The notes: generated from the letters alone by a model not told the origin. Positions 16,145 through 25,361 are shown, counted from the first letter of the stretch. The stretch: DNA of 64,000 bases from JBBEAM01 sp942491105 (GCA_942491105.1 CALNZX010000011.1:1-64000); one strand, 5' to 3'. Numbers and translations are program-made.

Positions 16145-16842
16145 GAGCTTGCGGCTTCCGGTGTATCGAGACGCGCCGTCCAATCCTCCACGGCCTGTCG
16201 GGATAGCCGTCTGCGGGCCAGCTTGCGCCAGGAGTCGGAGAGAACGCTCAACTCGGCGAGCTGGGTCAGGCTGTCGAGGTTCAGAGTGTCCCGATAGAGG
16301 ACATCTGAAATCCGTGCCAAGGACCAGCGTTCCGCGCAGCGCTCGACAAGTTCGATGCTGTCGCCGGGGCCGAGGCTCCCTTCTTCCAGGACGCGGTAGT
16401 ACCAGCCGCAGCGCCCGCTATCCTGAACGCGCCGGGCCATGCGGGTATCGCCGAAGCGCTCGTTGAGCCGCCAGCAAGGCTGGCGGGCTTGGGACACCTG
16501 GACGAGTGCGCTACCTAGGCGATAGATGTCGCTGACGCAGACCTCGGCTTCGGTCATGCCTTCGGTGGAGATGTTTTCGCCGAAAGCCCCCGGCGCGGTG
16601 AAGTGAGCCGCGAGGGCGGGGATTTCCGCGCGCCAGCTTGCGTAGTGGTCGAATGGGTAGTGGTGGAGCGCCTTCTCCGGGCCGCCATGATGCTGCCTAT
16701 CGCCTTGTTCATCTCCACGCAGGCCGAGGCTCGTCACCTCGACGGCCTGCGCGAGCGGCCGTTTGAAGATGCCGCTTTCGATGCCGCGCTTGCCCAGAGG
16801 CGCGCGTTTACCGCTGAGAAGGGCGCGCAACGCGACCTTCAT
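16141..16842 (-). CDS. MOSC domain protein, YiiM-like
   Basis: A 233-residue protein with a MOSC beta-barrel and a C-terminal three-helix extension, as in E. coli YiiM. Signatures include LRGDEQGDRQHHGGPEKALHHYP, GAFGENIS and the active-site cysteine in QARQPCWRLNERF, plus GRCGWYYRVLEEG. YiiM-type proteins receive sulfur/Mo-cofactor-dependent electrons to reduce N-hydroxylated bases such as 6-N-hydroxylaminopurine; this role is known for the family, not shown here. Last gene of a three-gene operon with four-base overlaps. Confidence 0.9.
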   Translation of the reverse strand: MKVALRALLSGKRAPLGKRGIESGIFKRPLAQAVEVTSLGLRGDEQGDRQHHGGPEKALHHYPFDHYASWRAEIPALAAHFTAPGAFGENISTEGMTEAEVCVSDIYRLGSALVQVSQARQPCWRLNERFGDTRMARRVQDSGRCGWYYRVLEEGSLGPGDSIELVERCAERWSLARISDVLYRDTLNLDSLTQLAELSVLSDSWRKLARRRLSRQAVEDWTARLDTPEAASS

Positions 16843-17543
16843 GACGCTTCGCTGGGCGGCCCTGGCGTCACCACCTCGTCTGGCGTGACCACCAGATCCA
16901 GCGGAATGTCGTGCGGCAGCGGGAAGATCGTCGGGATCGCGGCCTCCGCGTAACCCACGCCGAGCAGGCGCGGCCGTTTGGGCAGAGCGGCCAGGGTGCG
17001 GTCAAAGAAGCCGCCGCCATAACCCAAGCGGAAACAGGCGGTATCGAAACCGACCACCGGCGCGATGACGATATCCGGCGTGACGATCTCGGCCTTCTCG
17101 CTGGGGACCGGAATGTTCCATTCGCCGCGTTCGAGCGGCTCGCCGGGCCGCCAGGCGCGAAAGATCAACGGCTGCCCCCGCGCGACGGCAACCGGCAGCG
17201 CGCAGAGGCCGCGGGCGGCGTCGATGGTTTTCATCATCTCGCGCAGATCGGGTTCTCCGCGAAACGGCCAATAGGCACTGACGATCAGCCCGGCCGGATC
17301 GCCGATCAGCGCTTGCAGGCGCAGGGAGAGCCGCCGCGCCTTGTCCCGCCGCGTTTCGCTATCGATTGCCAGGCGCGATCTTATGAGCCTCTCGCGTTCG
17401 GCCTTGCGCCACAGCAGTACTTCCTTGCGCCTATAGGGATCTGGAGGCGCGCTCAGGCCCTCGCGGAGAGGACCGGCTTCCTGCTGCCGGCAAGGCGGAG
17501 AGGCCAGGGCGACGCTGGCGGGCGGTCTATCGTGCGGGCTCAT
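16839..17543 (-). CDS. 5-formyltetrahydrofolate cyclo-ligase family protein
   Basis: This enzyme converts 5-formyl-THF to 5,10-methenyl-THF with ATP. The 234-residue protein has the family C-terminal motif RLGYGGGFFDRTLA (phosphate-binding loop), PVVGFDTACFRLG, and an N-terminal basic ATP-contacting helix (RKEVLLWRKAERERLIRSR). The first ~40 residues are proline-rich and probably not part of the domain, so a later start is possible. It overlaps by four bases both the upstream globin gene and the downstream MOSC gene. Confidence 0.9.
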   Translation of the reverse strand: MSPHDRPPASVALASPPCRQQEAGPLREGLSAPPDPYRRKEVLLWRKAERERLIRSRLAIDSETRRDKARRLSLRLQALIGDPAGLIVSAYWPFRGEPDLREMMKTIDAARGLCALPVAVARGQPLIFRAWRPGEPLERGEWNIPVPSEKAEIVTPDIVIAPVVGFDTACFRLGYGGGFFDRTLAALPKRPRLLGVGYAEAAIPTIFPLPHDIPLDLVVTPDEVVTPGPPSEAS

Positions 17544-18034
17544 GCGGTTTCCCGTCTGCCGCTCGCGCCGCCGGGTAGAAAGACCTCTTCATCGGGCCGG
17601 TAGTGACGCTGGTTCTTGCTCAGCAGCTGACCGTCCTGGTTGGCGATGGCGAGTTCCAGGCTTTCGGCGATGCGCTGCGCGCGTTCGATGAAGTGCTCCG
17701 CCCCCGCCGGCGTGCAAAGCTCGCGCGCGGTCTCTTGGAATAGGGCGAGCCAGCGGTCGAAATGCCGGGCATCGACCGGTAGCGGCAGATGCTTCACCGT
17801 CGGCCGGCCATGGTAGCGGCCGCTCATCAAGGCGACCGACGACCAGAACGCGCACATGCGTTGCAGATGCGTATCCCAGTCGTCCACGCGTGCGTCGAAG
17901 ACCGGACCGATCAGCGCGTCCCGCCGCACCCTTGCATAGAAAGCGTGAACCAGACGCTCGATCAGCGCCTCGTCGATGCCGGTCATTCGGGTAATTTCCG
18001 CGCCGATCGCGACGCGGCGGTCCTGCACAGTCAT
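17540..18034 (-). CDS. Group III truncated hemoglobin
   Basis: A 164-residue 2-over-2 globin of group III. Family features are FYARVRRDALIGPVFD near the start of the fold, WDTHLQRMCAFWSSVALMSGRYHGRP, and the proximal histidine in LPVDARHFDRWLALFQET. Such globins bind O2 and NO and often serve nitrosative-stress defence in denitrifiers, which suits a neighbourhood with nar genes and an NsrR-like regulator. The ATG preceded by TTTGAGGACCGC was preferred over one 13 codons upstream. First gene of a three-gene operon. Confidence 0.92.
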   Translation of the reverse strand: MTVQDRRVAIGAEITRMTGIDEALIERLVHAFYARVRRDALIGPVFDARVDDWDTHLQRMCAFWSSVALMSGRYHGRPTVKHLPLPVDARHFDRWLALFQETARELCTPAGAEHFIERAQRIAESLELAIANQDGQLLSKNQRHYRPDEEVFLPGGASGRRETA

Positions 18035-18423
18035 GCGGTCCTCAAAGAGGTATTTTAGATGCGTATTTATCACAGGGCGCCGAAAGCGGCCAATGCTAAA
18101 TGGATGGAGCCGGGTTGCGTCCGGCGTAGACCTCTTCTGTCTGGGCGGGCAAGGCGGCGCGGCGGCTGGGCTGAGCGGGCTCCCCCTTCCGGTGGATTGC
18201 GCTTACGCCCTAAGGGCGATGGCAAAGCCTGCCCATTGCTGGTGTCATCATGGCCATGCGCAGCCGTCTCTATCGCTATCTTCTGTTCGCGGGTTCTCTG
18301 CTCGCCGGATCCTATCCCCGGGCGGGGTAGGAGCGCGCGCTCATTCCTCTGTCCGGGGCCTTACGGAAAATCTGGCCAAGGTGAACGACGGGCGGCTCCT
18401 CGCCGCCGCGAGGAGTGAGAGAA
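18035..18423. other. Intergenic region between globin operon and Rnk-like gene
   Basis: 389 bases with no convincing gene. The part next to the globin start is AT-rich (TATTTTAGATGCGTATTTATC) and may hold its promoter. AGATGC-G-TATTT loosely resembles an NsrR half-site, but the dyad is weak. No RNA gene or clear terminator is seen. Confidence 0.4.
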
Positions 18424-18954
18424 ATGCCTGTGAAACTTCTATGTGAGCAAGACATCGTAACGGCTGTGGAGGCCGAGGCTGCGGCAAGCCATCCTTCGCA
18501 AAGCGAGAAGCCCCTGTCCTCCGCCCTGGATGACCTCAGGCCATTGGATTGCGTGCTGACCGAGCGCGACCACTCTATTCTGAATGGCCGCCTGCAGGAG
18601 CTGCTCGGTTACGGGGAGGGAGTGTTTCCGCTGCTCAGCCGCTACCTCCTTGCGAAGTTGGACGACGCGCGGATCGTTGAGACCGCGAAGGTGTCCCGGG
18701 ACATCGCAACGGGAAACAGCCGCGTGATCTATGCGCTGGACGCGGGCCATGAAGACTCCCGGGTGCTGGTCCATTCCCATAACTACTTCGTCGCCGGCTT
18801 CAGCCTGCCTATTACCAGTTTCCTCGGGCTAGCCATCCTCGGGGCCGGCGCCGGCCAGAGGCTGCCCTATCTCGAGGCGGATGGCACGCTGCGGCAGGTG
18901 CTTTTGAAGGAAGTCGCGTATCAGCCGGAATCTTCCTTCGCCGAGCGGGGGTAA
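18424..18954 (+). CDS. GreA/GreB C-terminal-like (Rnk-type) protein
   Basis: A ~176-residue protein with an Rnk-like layout. An N-terminal helical part (LTERDHSILNGRLQELLGYGEG) is followed by a C-terminal FKBP-like fold as in GreA/GreB. The usual P-x-G-xAL-G loop is altered to LPITSFLGLAILGAGAGQRLPY. Rnk proteins bind RNA polymerase near the secondary channel. A ~40-residue N-terminal extension precedes the recognisable domain. I used ATG MPVKLLCEQ after GGAGTGAGAGAA. A second Rnk-like gene lies 2 kb downstream on the other strand. Confidence 0.75.
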   Translation: MPVKLLCEQDIVTAVEAEAAASHPSQSEKPLSSALDDLRPLDCVLTERDHSILNGRLQELLGYGEGVFPLLSRYLLAKLDDARIVETAKVSRDIATGNSRVIYALDAGHEDSRVLVHSHNYFVAGFSLPITSFLGLAILGAGAGQRLPYLEADGTLRQVLLKEVAYQPESSFAERG

Positions 18955-19168
18955 GACTTTCCGCCGCCGTTCCGGCATCGCAGACCTTCTTGCCGAGGGC
19001 TACAGACCCCTGGCGGGACCTTCATCGCGGATTATCTTCTGTTGAAGAGTTATAAGGTCGATCATCTTATGGAGCCTGAGCGGCGCTTGGCCGCGACAGC
19101 GACCGCCGCGGCGCGGCCAGCGCGCGACGCCCGGGTCGTATACCCGGAGACTGGAATGGGGAGTGGGG

Positions 19169-19879
19169 ATGACGAGAGAAGAGGCGATCGAGGAACTGGT
19201 CATCGCCAACAGGATTCTGGCCCATGAAGGGGTGATCGACGTTTTCGGCCATGTCAGCCTGCGGCACCCGGAAAATCCGGAGCGCTTTCTGCTGTCCTGT
19301 TCGCGCAGTCCCAGCCTGGTGACCCGCGCCGACATCATGGAGTTCGATCTCGACGGCGGCGAGACCTCGGATACCGGATTGCGGCCCTATGCCGAGCGCT
19401 TCATCCACGCTGAGATCTACAAGGCGCGGCCCGAGGTCGGTGGAGTCACGCATCACCACGCCAAGGCGATCCTGCCCTTTACCGCGACGCAAACGGCGCT
19501 GCGCCCGGTCACCCACACCGGCGCGGTGATCGGCGCCGAGGTGCCGCGCTGGGATAGCCAGGACGCCTTCGGCGACACCAACATGCTGGTCGCCAGCCCG
19601 CGCATGGGCGCGGCCGTCGCCGAGGCGCTGGGCAGCGGACGCTGCCTGCTGCTGCGCGGCCATGGCGCGGTCTGCGCCGCCGAGAGCCTGACGGCCGTGG
19701 TCTTCGTGTCGATCTACATGAAGGAGAACGCCGAGGTGCAGCTCGCCAGCCAGGCCCTCGGCGAGATCGAGTATCTCAAGCCCGGCGAGATCGACCTGGC
19801 CGACCGCCTGCAGATGAGCCCCATGCCGATGCGCCGGGCCTGGGAATTCTGGAAAGCGCGGGCCGGCACTCCCGCCTAA
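19169..19879 (+). CDS. Class II aldolase/adducin family protein
   Basis: A 236-residue class II aldolase-fold enzyme (relatives: L-fuculose-phosphate aldolase and L-ribulose-5-phosphate epimerase). Zinc-ligand histidines are visible in VTHHHAKAIL and in RGHGAVCAA; FGHVSLRHPENPE near residue 27 is the conserved substrate-phosphate region of the family. The family acts on several sugar or hydroxy-acid substrates and also non-aldolase reactions, and nothing nearby tells which. Start at the ATG after GGGAGTGGGG; a GTG two codons earlier is possible. Confidence 0.85.
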   Translation: MTREEAIEELVIANRILAHEGVIDVFGHVSLRHPENPERFLLSCSRSPSLVTRADIMEFDLDGGETSDTGLRPYAERFIHAEIYKARPEVGGVTHHHAKAILPFTATQTALRPVTHTGAVIGAEVPRWDSQDAFGDTNMLVASPRMGAAVAEALGSGRCLLLRGHGAVCAAESLTAVVFVSIYMKENAEVQLASQALGEIEYLKPGEIDLADRLQMSPMPMRRAWEFWKARAGTPA

Positions 19880-19886
19880 ATGGGGC

Positions 19887-20843
19887 TTAGCCCTCGCTTT
19901 GGGGAAGGGGGGAGCGGCGCGCAGGCGGAGTAACTTCGGGCTCCCGGTTCAGGTGCTCCGCGGCCTTGACCGCGCTAATCGTGCTGGCCAGCGCCGTGGC
20001 GCCGCCCTGCATGTCGACGATCACCATGTTGCCGTGGACCGACGCGGTGTCCAGGGTGTCCAGACGGTTGGTGTCCATCAGCAGGCTGAGCGCCTGCTCC
20101 GAGGAGAGCCCCGAGCCGCGCATCTCCTCCATCGCTTCCTTTAGGCCGAGGGCGATGGCGCGGCGCATGTCGGCGACGCCTTCGCCCTGCAGCAGCTTGC
20201 TTTCCTTCTCCGCCTTGGCTACGCCGACCAGCTCAATGCGCTTGGCCTCGGCGATGTTCTCGGCGGCTTCCTTCTCGCGGATCGAGGCGATCACGCGATT
20301 GAAGGCGGAGCGCACCTCGGCGCTGGGCTGCGGCTCGTCGACCAGCACGTTCTCGATGTTGTAGCCGAAACGGTTGAAGCTCTCCGACAGAGACTGGGCG
20401 ACGGAGAGCTCGATGCCGTCGCGGTTGGCGTAGAGATCCGCCATGTCCATGCCAGAGGCGGTCTGGCGCACGTTGTTGAGCACGTAGGAGGTGATCTGGG
20501 TCTCCGGGTTCTCCAGCTCGTAGAAGGCCGCCACGGCGCCCTGCTGCTCCGGGCTGGCGCGGTACTGCACCGTCACCGGCAGCTCCATGAAGGCGTTGTC
20601 CTTGGTCTTGACCGAGACGTTGGCCTTGATTTCCTGGAGCTGCAGATTGATCCGCCCGACCACGAGGGTAATTGGCCAGGGGAACTTGAAGTGGAGGCCG
20701 GGAAAGCGCGCGCCGCGGGCCGGTTTCCCGAAAGTCTCCAGGATTGCGGCGGTCTTTCCGCGCACGATAAAGATGCAGCTTGCCAGCCATGCGGCCAGCA
20801 AGAGGTAGAGCGCGATTTCGGCGATTCCATAGAAAGAGGTCAT
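19887..20843 (-). CDS. SPFH domain / band 7 membrane protein (HflC-like)
   Basis: A 318-residue protein with one N-terminal membrane helix (IALYLLLAAWLASCIFIV) followed by an SPFH/band 7 domain with GLHFKFPWPI, NVSVKTKDNAFMELPVTVQY and DLYANRDGIE. A long charged helix rich in Glu/Ala (EKEAAENIAEAKRIELVG) then supports oligomer formation. Relatives (HflK/HflC, stomatin, prohibitin) form large membrane rings that organise lipids or proteases. It has no adjacent partner such as NfeD or HflK, so the specific role is open. The start is the first ATG, giving a complete anchor. Confidence 0.88.
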   Translation of the reverse strand: MTSFYGIAEIALYLLLAAWLASCIFIVRGKTAAILETFGKPARGARFPGLHFKFPWPITLVVGRINLQLQEIKANVSVKTKDNAFMELPVTVQYRASPEQQGAVAAFYELENPETQITSYVLNNVRQTASGMDMADLYANRDGIELSVAQSLSESFNRFGYNIENVLVDEPQPSAEVRSAFNRVIASIREKEAAENIAEAKRIELVGVAKAEKESKLLQGEGVADMRRAIALGLKEAMEEMRGSGLSSEQALSLLMDTNRLDTLDTASVHGNMVIVDMQGGATALASTISAVKAAEHLNREPEVTPPARRSPLPQSEG

Positions 20844-20966
20844 AGGCGCGGCTCACTCCATCCCTGTTGTCTGCGGTTAAGTTTACCCGAGCTTCGAAGC
20901 GGCCAGAAGAAAAACCGGGTAGCCGCGCAAGATGGAAAATCCCGTCTTGCTGGTACCCGGCTCATC

Positions 20967-21386
20967 TCATAGGTCGTACTGCCCGGCGGCCTCGGGCTGA
21001 TAGAGAATCTTGACGACCGTGAGACTCTTGGCCTGGCCGCTGCGCGTGGTCCAGCTCAGGCTCTCGCCCTCGGACATCCCGAGCAGCGCCGTACCCACGG
21101 GGGTCATGATCGAGAGATTGCCGCGCGAGATATCCTCGTTGCCCGGATAGACGAGGCTGTATTCACGGGTCGTCTGCGAGTCCGCCTCGCGCACCTGAAC
21201 GCGCGAGTTCATGGTGACGACCTGCGGCGGCACTTCCCTGGGCTCGACGAGTTGGGCGCGCGCCAGTTCCTGCAGCAGCGCTTCGCTGATCTCCGCGCGT
21301 TTCGAGTATTGGCTTTCAGCGAGAGCGGAAAGACGGTCGCTATCCTGATTGGTGATGATCGGCGTCGCCTGTCGGTCGATGGCCAT
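20967..21386 (-). CDS. rnk: Nucleoside diphosphate kinase regulator Rnk
   Basis: A 139-residue protein with the Rnk plan: N-terminal helical hairpin (ITNQDSDRLSALAES; EISEALLQELARAQLV) and a GreA/GreB C-terminal domain with VTMNSRVQVRE, EYSLVYPGNED, SIMTPVGTALLGMSEGESL. Rnk competes with Gre factors for RNA polymerase and, in Pseudomonas, affects nucleoside diphosphate kinase levels. It is more canonical than the paralogue at 18,424. No operon partner. Confidence 0.9.
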   Translation of the reverse strand: MAIDRQATPIITNQDSDRLSALAESQYSKRAEISEALLQELARAQLVEPREVPPQVVTMNSRVQVREADSQTTREYSLVYPGNEDISRGNLSIMTPVGTALLGMSEGESLSWTTRSGQAKSLTVVKILYQPEAAGQYDL

Positions 21387-21850
21387 GTTTCATGCCTCCT
21401 GATGAAAGTATCGGGGGAGCGGCCACCGAGAAAAGCTCGGGCCCGCTATAGTTCTGAGAAATATGTGAAAAAGAGCTGTCGAACCCCGAGCCGCAAGCCG
21501 GCCGGACGTCAGTCCGATCCCTAGCTCGGGGGCAAGCCATCTGCGGGAAGGCATCCCGATCGCCGGAGCGAGCAAAAGCTGGGTGTGACGATCATCATAC
21601 TCGATCATATGTGCGGAGCGCGGGGGGAAGTCAAGCATGGGCGCGCGACCCGCCGCCGCCGGCGTCTGGAACTTTTGCCTCTGCGCCGCGTTGATGAAGT
21701 ACAGCGGGCGGGATCGACCAGCGGCTTGTTTCAATCCCGACCGGCTATCGAATGAAACGCCGCCGCCAAGCGGACACGTCAAGGCTGGGTGATGCCGCTG
21801 GGACGGGATCCCGCTGCGCGGACTCAAGGCACGAAACAAGGAGAACGGTA
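21387..21850. other. Intergenic region between rnk and csbD
   Basis: 464 bases without a credible gene. Open frames in it have no recognisable content. It should contain the promoters of both divergent genes, and there is a repeated CGATCAT element near 21,590-21,610 (GATCATCATACTCGATCATA). No hairpin with a T-run and no RNA gene seen. Confidence 0.4.
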
Positions 21851-22051
21851 ATGAATTGGGATCGTATCGAAGGGAACTGGAAGCAGTTCAAGGGCAAGGT
21901 TCAGGAGCATTGGGGCGATCTGACCGACGACGAGCTGGACAAGATCGAGGGCAACCGCGATCAGCTGGTCGGCAAGGTGCAGGAGCGCTATGGCGTCGCC
22001 AAGGATGAGGCGGAGCGTCAGGTGAAGGAGTGGGAGCAGTCGGTCGGTTAG
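21851..22051 (+). CDS. CsbD family stress-response protein
   Basis: A 66-residue CsbD-like protein: MNWDRIEGNWKQFKGKVQE at the start, then DDELDKIEGNRDQLVGKVQ and a helical C-terminus. The family is small, hydrophilic, abundant and induced by general stress in many bacteria; its molecular role is unknown. It has a strong ribosome site (AAGGAGAACGGTA) and is followed by a hairpin terminator. Confidence 0.95.
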   Translation: MNWDRIEGNWKQFKGKVQEHWGDLTDDELDKIEGNRDQLVGKVQERYGVAKDEAERQVKEWEQSVG

Positions 22052-22090
22052 ACGCGACGCGATCTTCTAAGCCAAGTGTAGGCAAAGAAA

Positions 22091-22124
22091 AAGGGCGGCT
22101 GGTGAACTCCAGCCGCCCTTTTGT
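22091..22124. terminator. Bidirectional rho-independent terminator
   Basis: A 12-base-pair GC-rich stem (AAGGGCGGCTGG / CCAGCCGCCCTT) with a six-base loop (TGAACT). It is preceded by an A-run and followed by TT, so it can serve both csbD (plus) and the autotransporter (minus), whose stops flank it. Confidence 0.9.
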
Positions 22125-22144
22125 CCTTTGCCGTTTGGAACGGC

Positions 22145-25053
22145 TTAGAAGCGCACGCCGATGCCCAGGTTGCCCTGAATCGCCTCGATGTGCTCTCCGC
22201 CGGTATAGGTGACGCTGGCCGAGACCGCGACGCCGTTCCCCAGGACCGCGGCGATACCGCCGCCGACGTCGAAGGAGGTGCCGCCCATGTCGCTTTCGAA
22301 TTCGACGCCGGTGAACTCGATCTCGTTGTCGCCCATGAACTCGTGGTTCACGCCGACTTCGATGAAGGGAGAGACATGACCGCCTTCGTCCTTGTCCCAG
22401 TGACCGGACAGGCGCAGTCCGAGACGGCCTTGCAGGGAGTCCTCGGAGTCCTCGTCGACGGAGACTCCGCCGAAGCTGAAGTCGTCGTGGTCGACGTGGA
22501 CCCAGGTCAGACCGGCGTTCGGCTCGATCGCGAAGTTCTCGTCCAACGCAATGCCGTAGCCGGTCTTGACGGCGCCGGCCGCAAGCCAGCCGTCGTAGTC
22601 CTTCGAGGCACCGCCGGAGGAGGCGTCGAAGTCGAGCCAGCCGCCCTTGATCACGCCATCGATGTAGAATCCGCCGTCGATGTAGGCGGCATAGGCGCCC
22701 AGAGTGTAGCTCTTGATGTCGCCATCGGCGCCGTCGAAGTCGATATCGCTGGAAGCGAAGCCGCCGACCACGCCGAGATAGAGGTTCTCGGTGATCTCGC
22801 CGTCGATACCGATCTGCCCGCCCCAGGTGGTCTGGTCGAACTCCTCGATACCCTTGGGGTCGAGCTCCGCGTCACGGCCGAAGCCCTCGATCCAGACACC
22901 CAGGCCATGGCCGCCGCGCATGCCATCGGCATCGGAGGTACCCGCCAGCAGGCTGGCAAGCTGGGTGTCGCCGGCCTGGGCCATCTGGGCGGCCGAGCCA
23001 CCCTCGTAGAGACGCAGGGTCTGGACCCGGTTATGGGCGATGCCAATGTCGCTGCGCACCTGGTCCTGGGCCGCCGAGAGCATGCCCGCCAGAGCCTCGC
23101 CGGCTTGCAGACCGGCCGGAGAGAGCATCGACTGCAGGTACCAGTTGTTGTCCGCTTCCAGGGAGAGGTCATAGCGGAAGAAGCCGATGTCGATCGGCCC
23201 GCCGGCCAGGACGAAATCGTCGTCGTTGGTGCTGCCGGCGCTGACATCGACGAGCAGGATACCGTCACCCGGATCGGTGCCGGTGAGCTGCGGAACGCCG
23301 CCGCCGAAGTCGGTGATCCCGATCATGGTGACGCCGCTGACCGTGCCGGTGATGACGACCGAGTCGCTCGGCGATCCGGAGGCGCCGATCACGGTGTCGA
23401 GCATCAGCACGCCGCCGCCGTCGTAGTCCCCGGTGAAGGTCAGGGTGCCGATGGTGCCGGGCCCGGCCGGGGAGACTGTGCCGTCGTTATCGACGTTGCC
23501 GATCACCTCGCCCGTACCAGACAGCGTGCCCAGCGGGTCGATGTAGGTATTGGCGGTCAGGATCGCGTTGAGCTCGAAGACGCCGTTGTCGATCGAGGCG
23601 CCTTCGCTGAAGGCCGCGTCCTGGGTCCAGGTCCAGGTGCCGCTGCCCTGCTTGGTCAGCATCTCGAAGTTCTGCTGGGTGATGGTGCCGTCGAACAGGC
23701 CGGTCCCGCTGCCGTCCAGCACCAGGTTGTCCATGGTGCCAGCGCCGCCGTCGAGGGTCGCGCCGGCGTCCGCCGTCACGGTGTCGAAGAGATTGACCCT
23801 GTCGTCCTCGGTGCCGCCCAGAACCATGGAGGTGGCGTTGAGATGGGTCGTGCCGCCGAGGGTGAGCGTGTCGCTGTCAGCGCCGCCGTCCAGGATCGCA
23901 GTGCCTGCGCCGCCGACCGTAGTGTCGAGTGCCGTGATGATATCGTCGCCGTCATTGCCTTCGACGGTGCCGCTGCCCGCGGCGTTCTGGCCGATGACAC
24001 TGCCGTTAATCATCTGAATGATGTCGTTGTTTGCCCCGCCTTGGACCAGGGCGGTGCCGTCCTGGCCGAGGGTAGCGCCGTTGATGGTGATCAGATCGTT
24101 ACCGGTTGCGCCCATGATCGTACCGTTGCCGCCGGTCAGGCTGCCGACGACGCTGCCGTCGCGCACCCGGATCTCGTCATCTCCGCCGCTACCGGTCACA
24201 GTGGCAGAGCCTTCGCGGCCGATCACGGCCATGTCGAAGGCGATCAGGTCATTATCGGATCCGCCGTCGACGACGCCGGACGAGCCGGCAAGACTGCCGA
24301 GGATACTGTTCTCGCGGATGCGGAGGATGTCCTCGCCGTTGTTGCCCTCGACCGTCGCATCTCCTTCGCGGCCGATAATGGAGTCTTCAACGATGATCTG
24401 ATCGTTGGCGGCTTCGCCGGATACCGTTGCGCTGCCGTCGGCCTGGGCGGCAAGATAGCTTCCGTTACGAATGCGGATGAGGTCTTCCCCGGTGCCGCCA
24501 TTCACGACGCCGGTACCGACGCGTCCGATAATTCCGTTGTCGATGACGATCTGGTCGGCGCCAGCGCCGCCGTCGATCGTGCCTGTACCGCCAGCGCGTA
24601 CGCCGAGACGGCTACCGTCGAAGAAGCGAATGATATCGTTGTTGGTTCCGCCATGGATCAGCCCGTCGCCGTCGCGCCCGATATCGGATCCGTTGACGAC
24701 GATCAGGTCTTCGCCGGCATCGCCTTCCAGCGTGCCGGAACTCCCGCCCGCAAAACCGAGAGTAGAGCCGGTGTTGACCCTGATGACATCGTTGTCCTGG
24801 CCGCCGGCGATGGTCGAGTCACCTGCGTTGCCCATGCGCGTACCGCCAGCCTGGATGACGATCCTGTCCTCGCCGCCAATGGTGTTGATGTTCACCCCGT
24901 CATTGTTGCCTGAGCAGGTAATGTTGTCGTTGCCGCCGGTCTGGCCGCCGGCGCAGGCCGCCAAGGCCGGATCGCGCGGTCGAGCGCCAGCATGGCGCCG
25001 CCGAGAAGCAGGCCGAATCCGACGGACGTCGAGCCAAGAAGCTGTTTACGCAT
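22145..25053 (-). CDS. Autotransporter (type Va) with RTX-like repeat passenger; one frameshift
   Basis: A large outer-membrane autotransporter (~969 residues if corrected). A signal peptide (MRKQLLGSTSVGFGLLLGG, ATG at 25053) leads to a passenger made of alternating 24- and 27-residue repeats, then a serine/glycine/threonine-rich stretch. The C-terminal ~270 residues form an autotransporter beta-barrel that ends in GNLGIGVRF with the required terminal Phe. The signal peptide frame and the passenger frame differ: one base appears to be missing near 24,985 in a GCGC run. Restoring it would give LDRADPALAACAGG across the cleavage site. Without correction only an internal TTG start is available. 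No protease or lipase triad is apparent; the passenger is probably a beta-helix adhesin or surface layer, function unknown. Terminates at the hairpin shared with csbD. Confidence 0.88.
23873..24868 (-). repeat. Alternating 24/27-residue tandem repeat inside the autotransporter
   Basis: The passenger contains six consecutive copies of a 51-residue (153-base) unit plus one related 26-residue unit at the N-terminal end. Each unit starts with D(I/L/V)I and ends with GG-x-x-N/D/E just before the next D. The 27-residue half carries a GSxLG-x4-GSGTxxG core and the 24-residue half an IGR(D/E)G core. The period is exact in all copies. The GGxxxD joints resemble RTX calcium-binding nonapeptides. Confidence 0.85.
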
Positions 25054-25361
25054 GATGTAGGCATCCCCCAAAACTGCGCCGCTGCTTGCGGCGCCGATCG
25101 CTGGCTATGACGAAACACAGAGGGGGAGGCAGCGTCTACTACGCGGGCCGCACCCTCCCACGTTTCACTCGGCTAAAATCGTGCCCTGAAAGCACACCCC
25201 TGCCGAAGAATTCGGGCGCAACCTTATCTATGAAATACATTGAAATCACGACAATTTTACGAAATCGAAAGCATGATTGTTTATGTCGTTGCAATGCGGC
25301 CACACTGCGGTTTCAAGTATTTTTGGCAAGAGTGTCGCGTCGCGGCGCGATAGGATGAACG
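25054..25361. other. Intergenic region upstream of autotransporter and methyltransferase
   Basis: 308 bases between divergent genes, noticeably AT-richer than its surroundings between 25,200 and 25,330. It should hold both promoters. No gene, RNA or clear operator identified. Confidence 0.4.

Noticed and set aside
14386..16206. 606-residue plus-strand open frame across the secreted protein
   Set aside because: Antisense to a gene with a signal peptide and running into the NsrR-like gene in another frame; no domain seen.
18035..18423. Riboswitch or small RNA in the 389-base gap
   Set aside because: No conserved box or stable paired structure could be recognised by eye.
22121..24913. 930-residue open frame on the plus strand opposite the autotransporter
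   Set aside because: It is a shadow created by the strong codon bias of the repeat-rich autotransporter. It has no known domain, and the minus strand carries a signal peptide, repeats and barrel.
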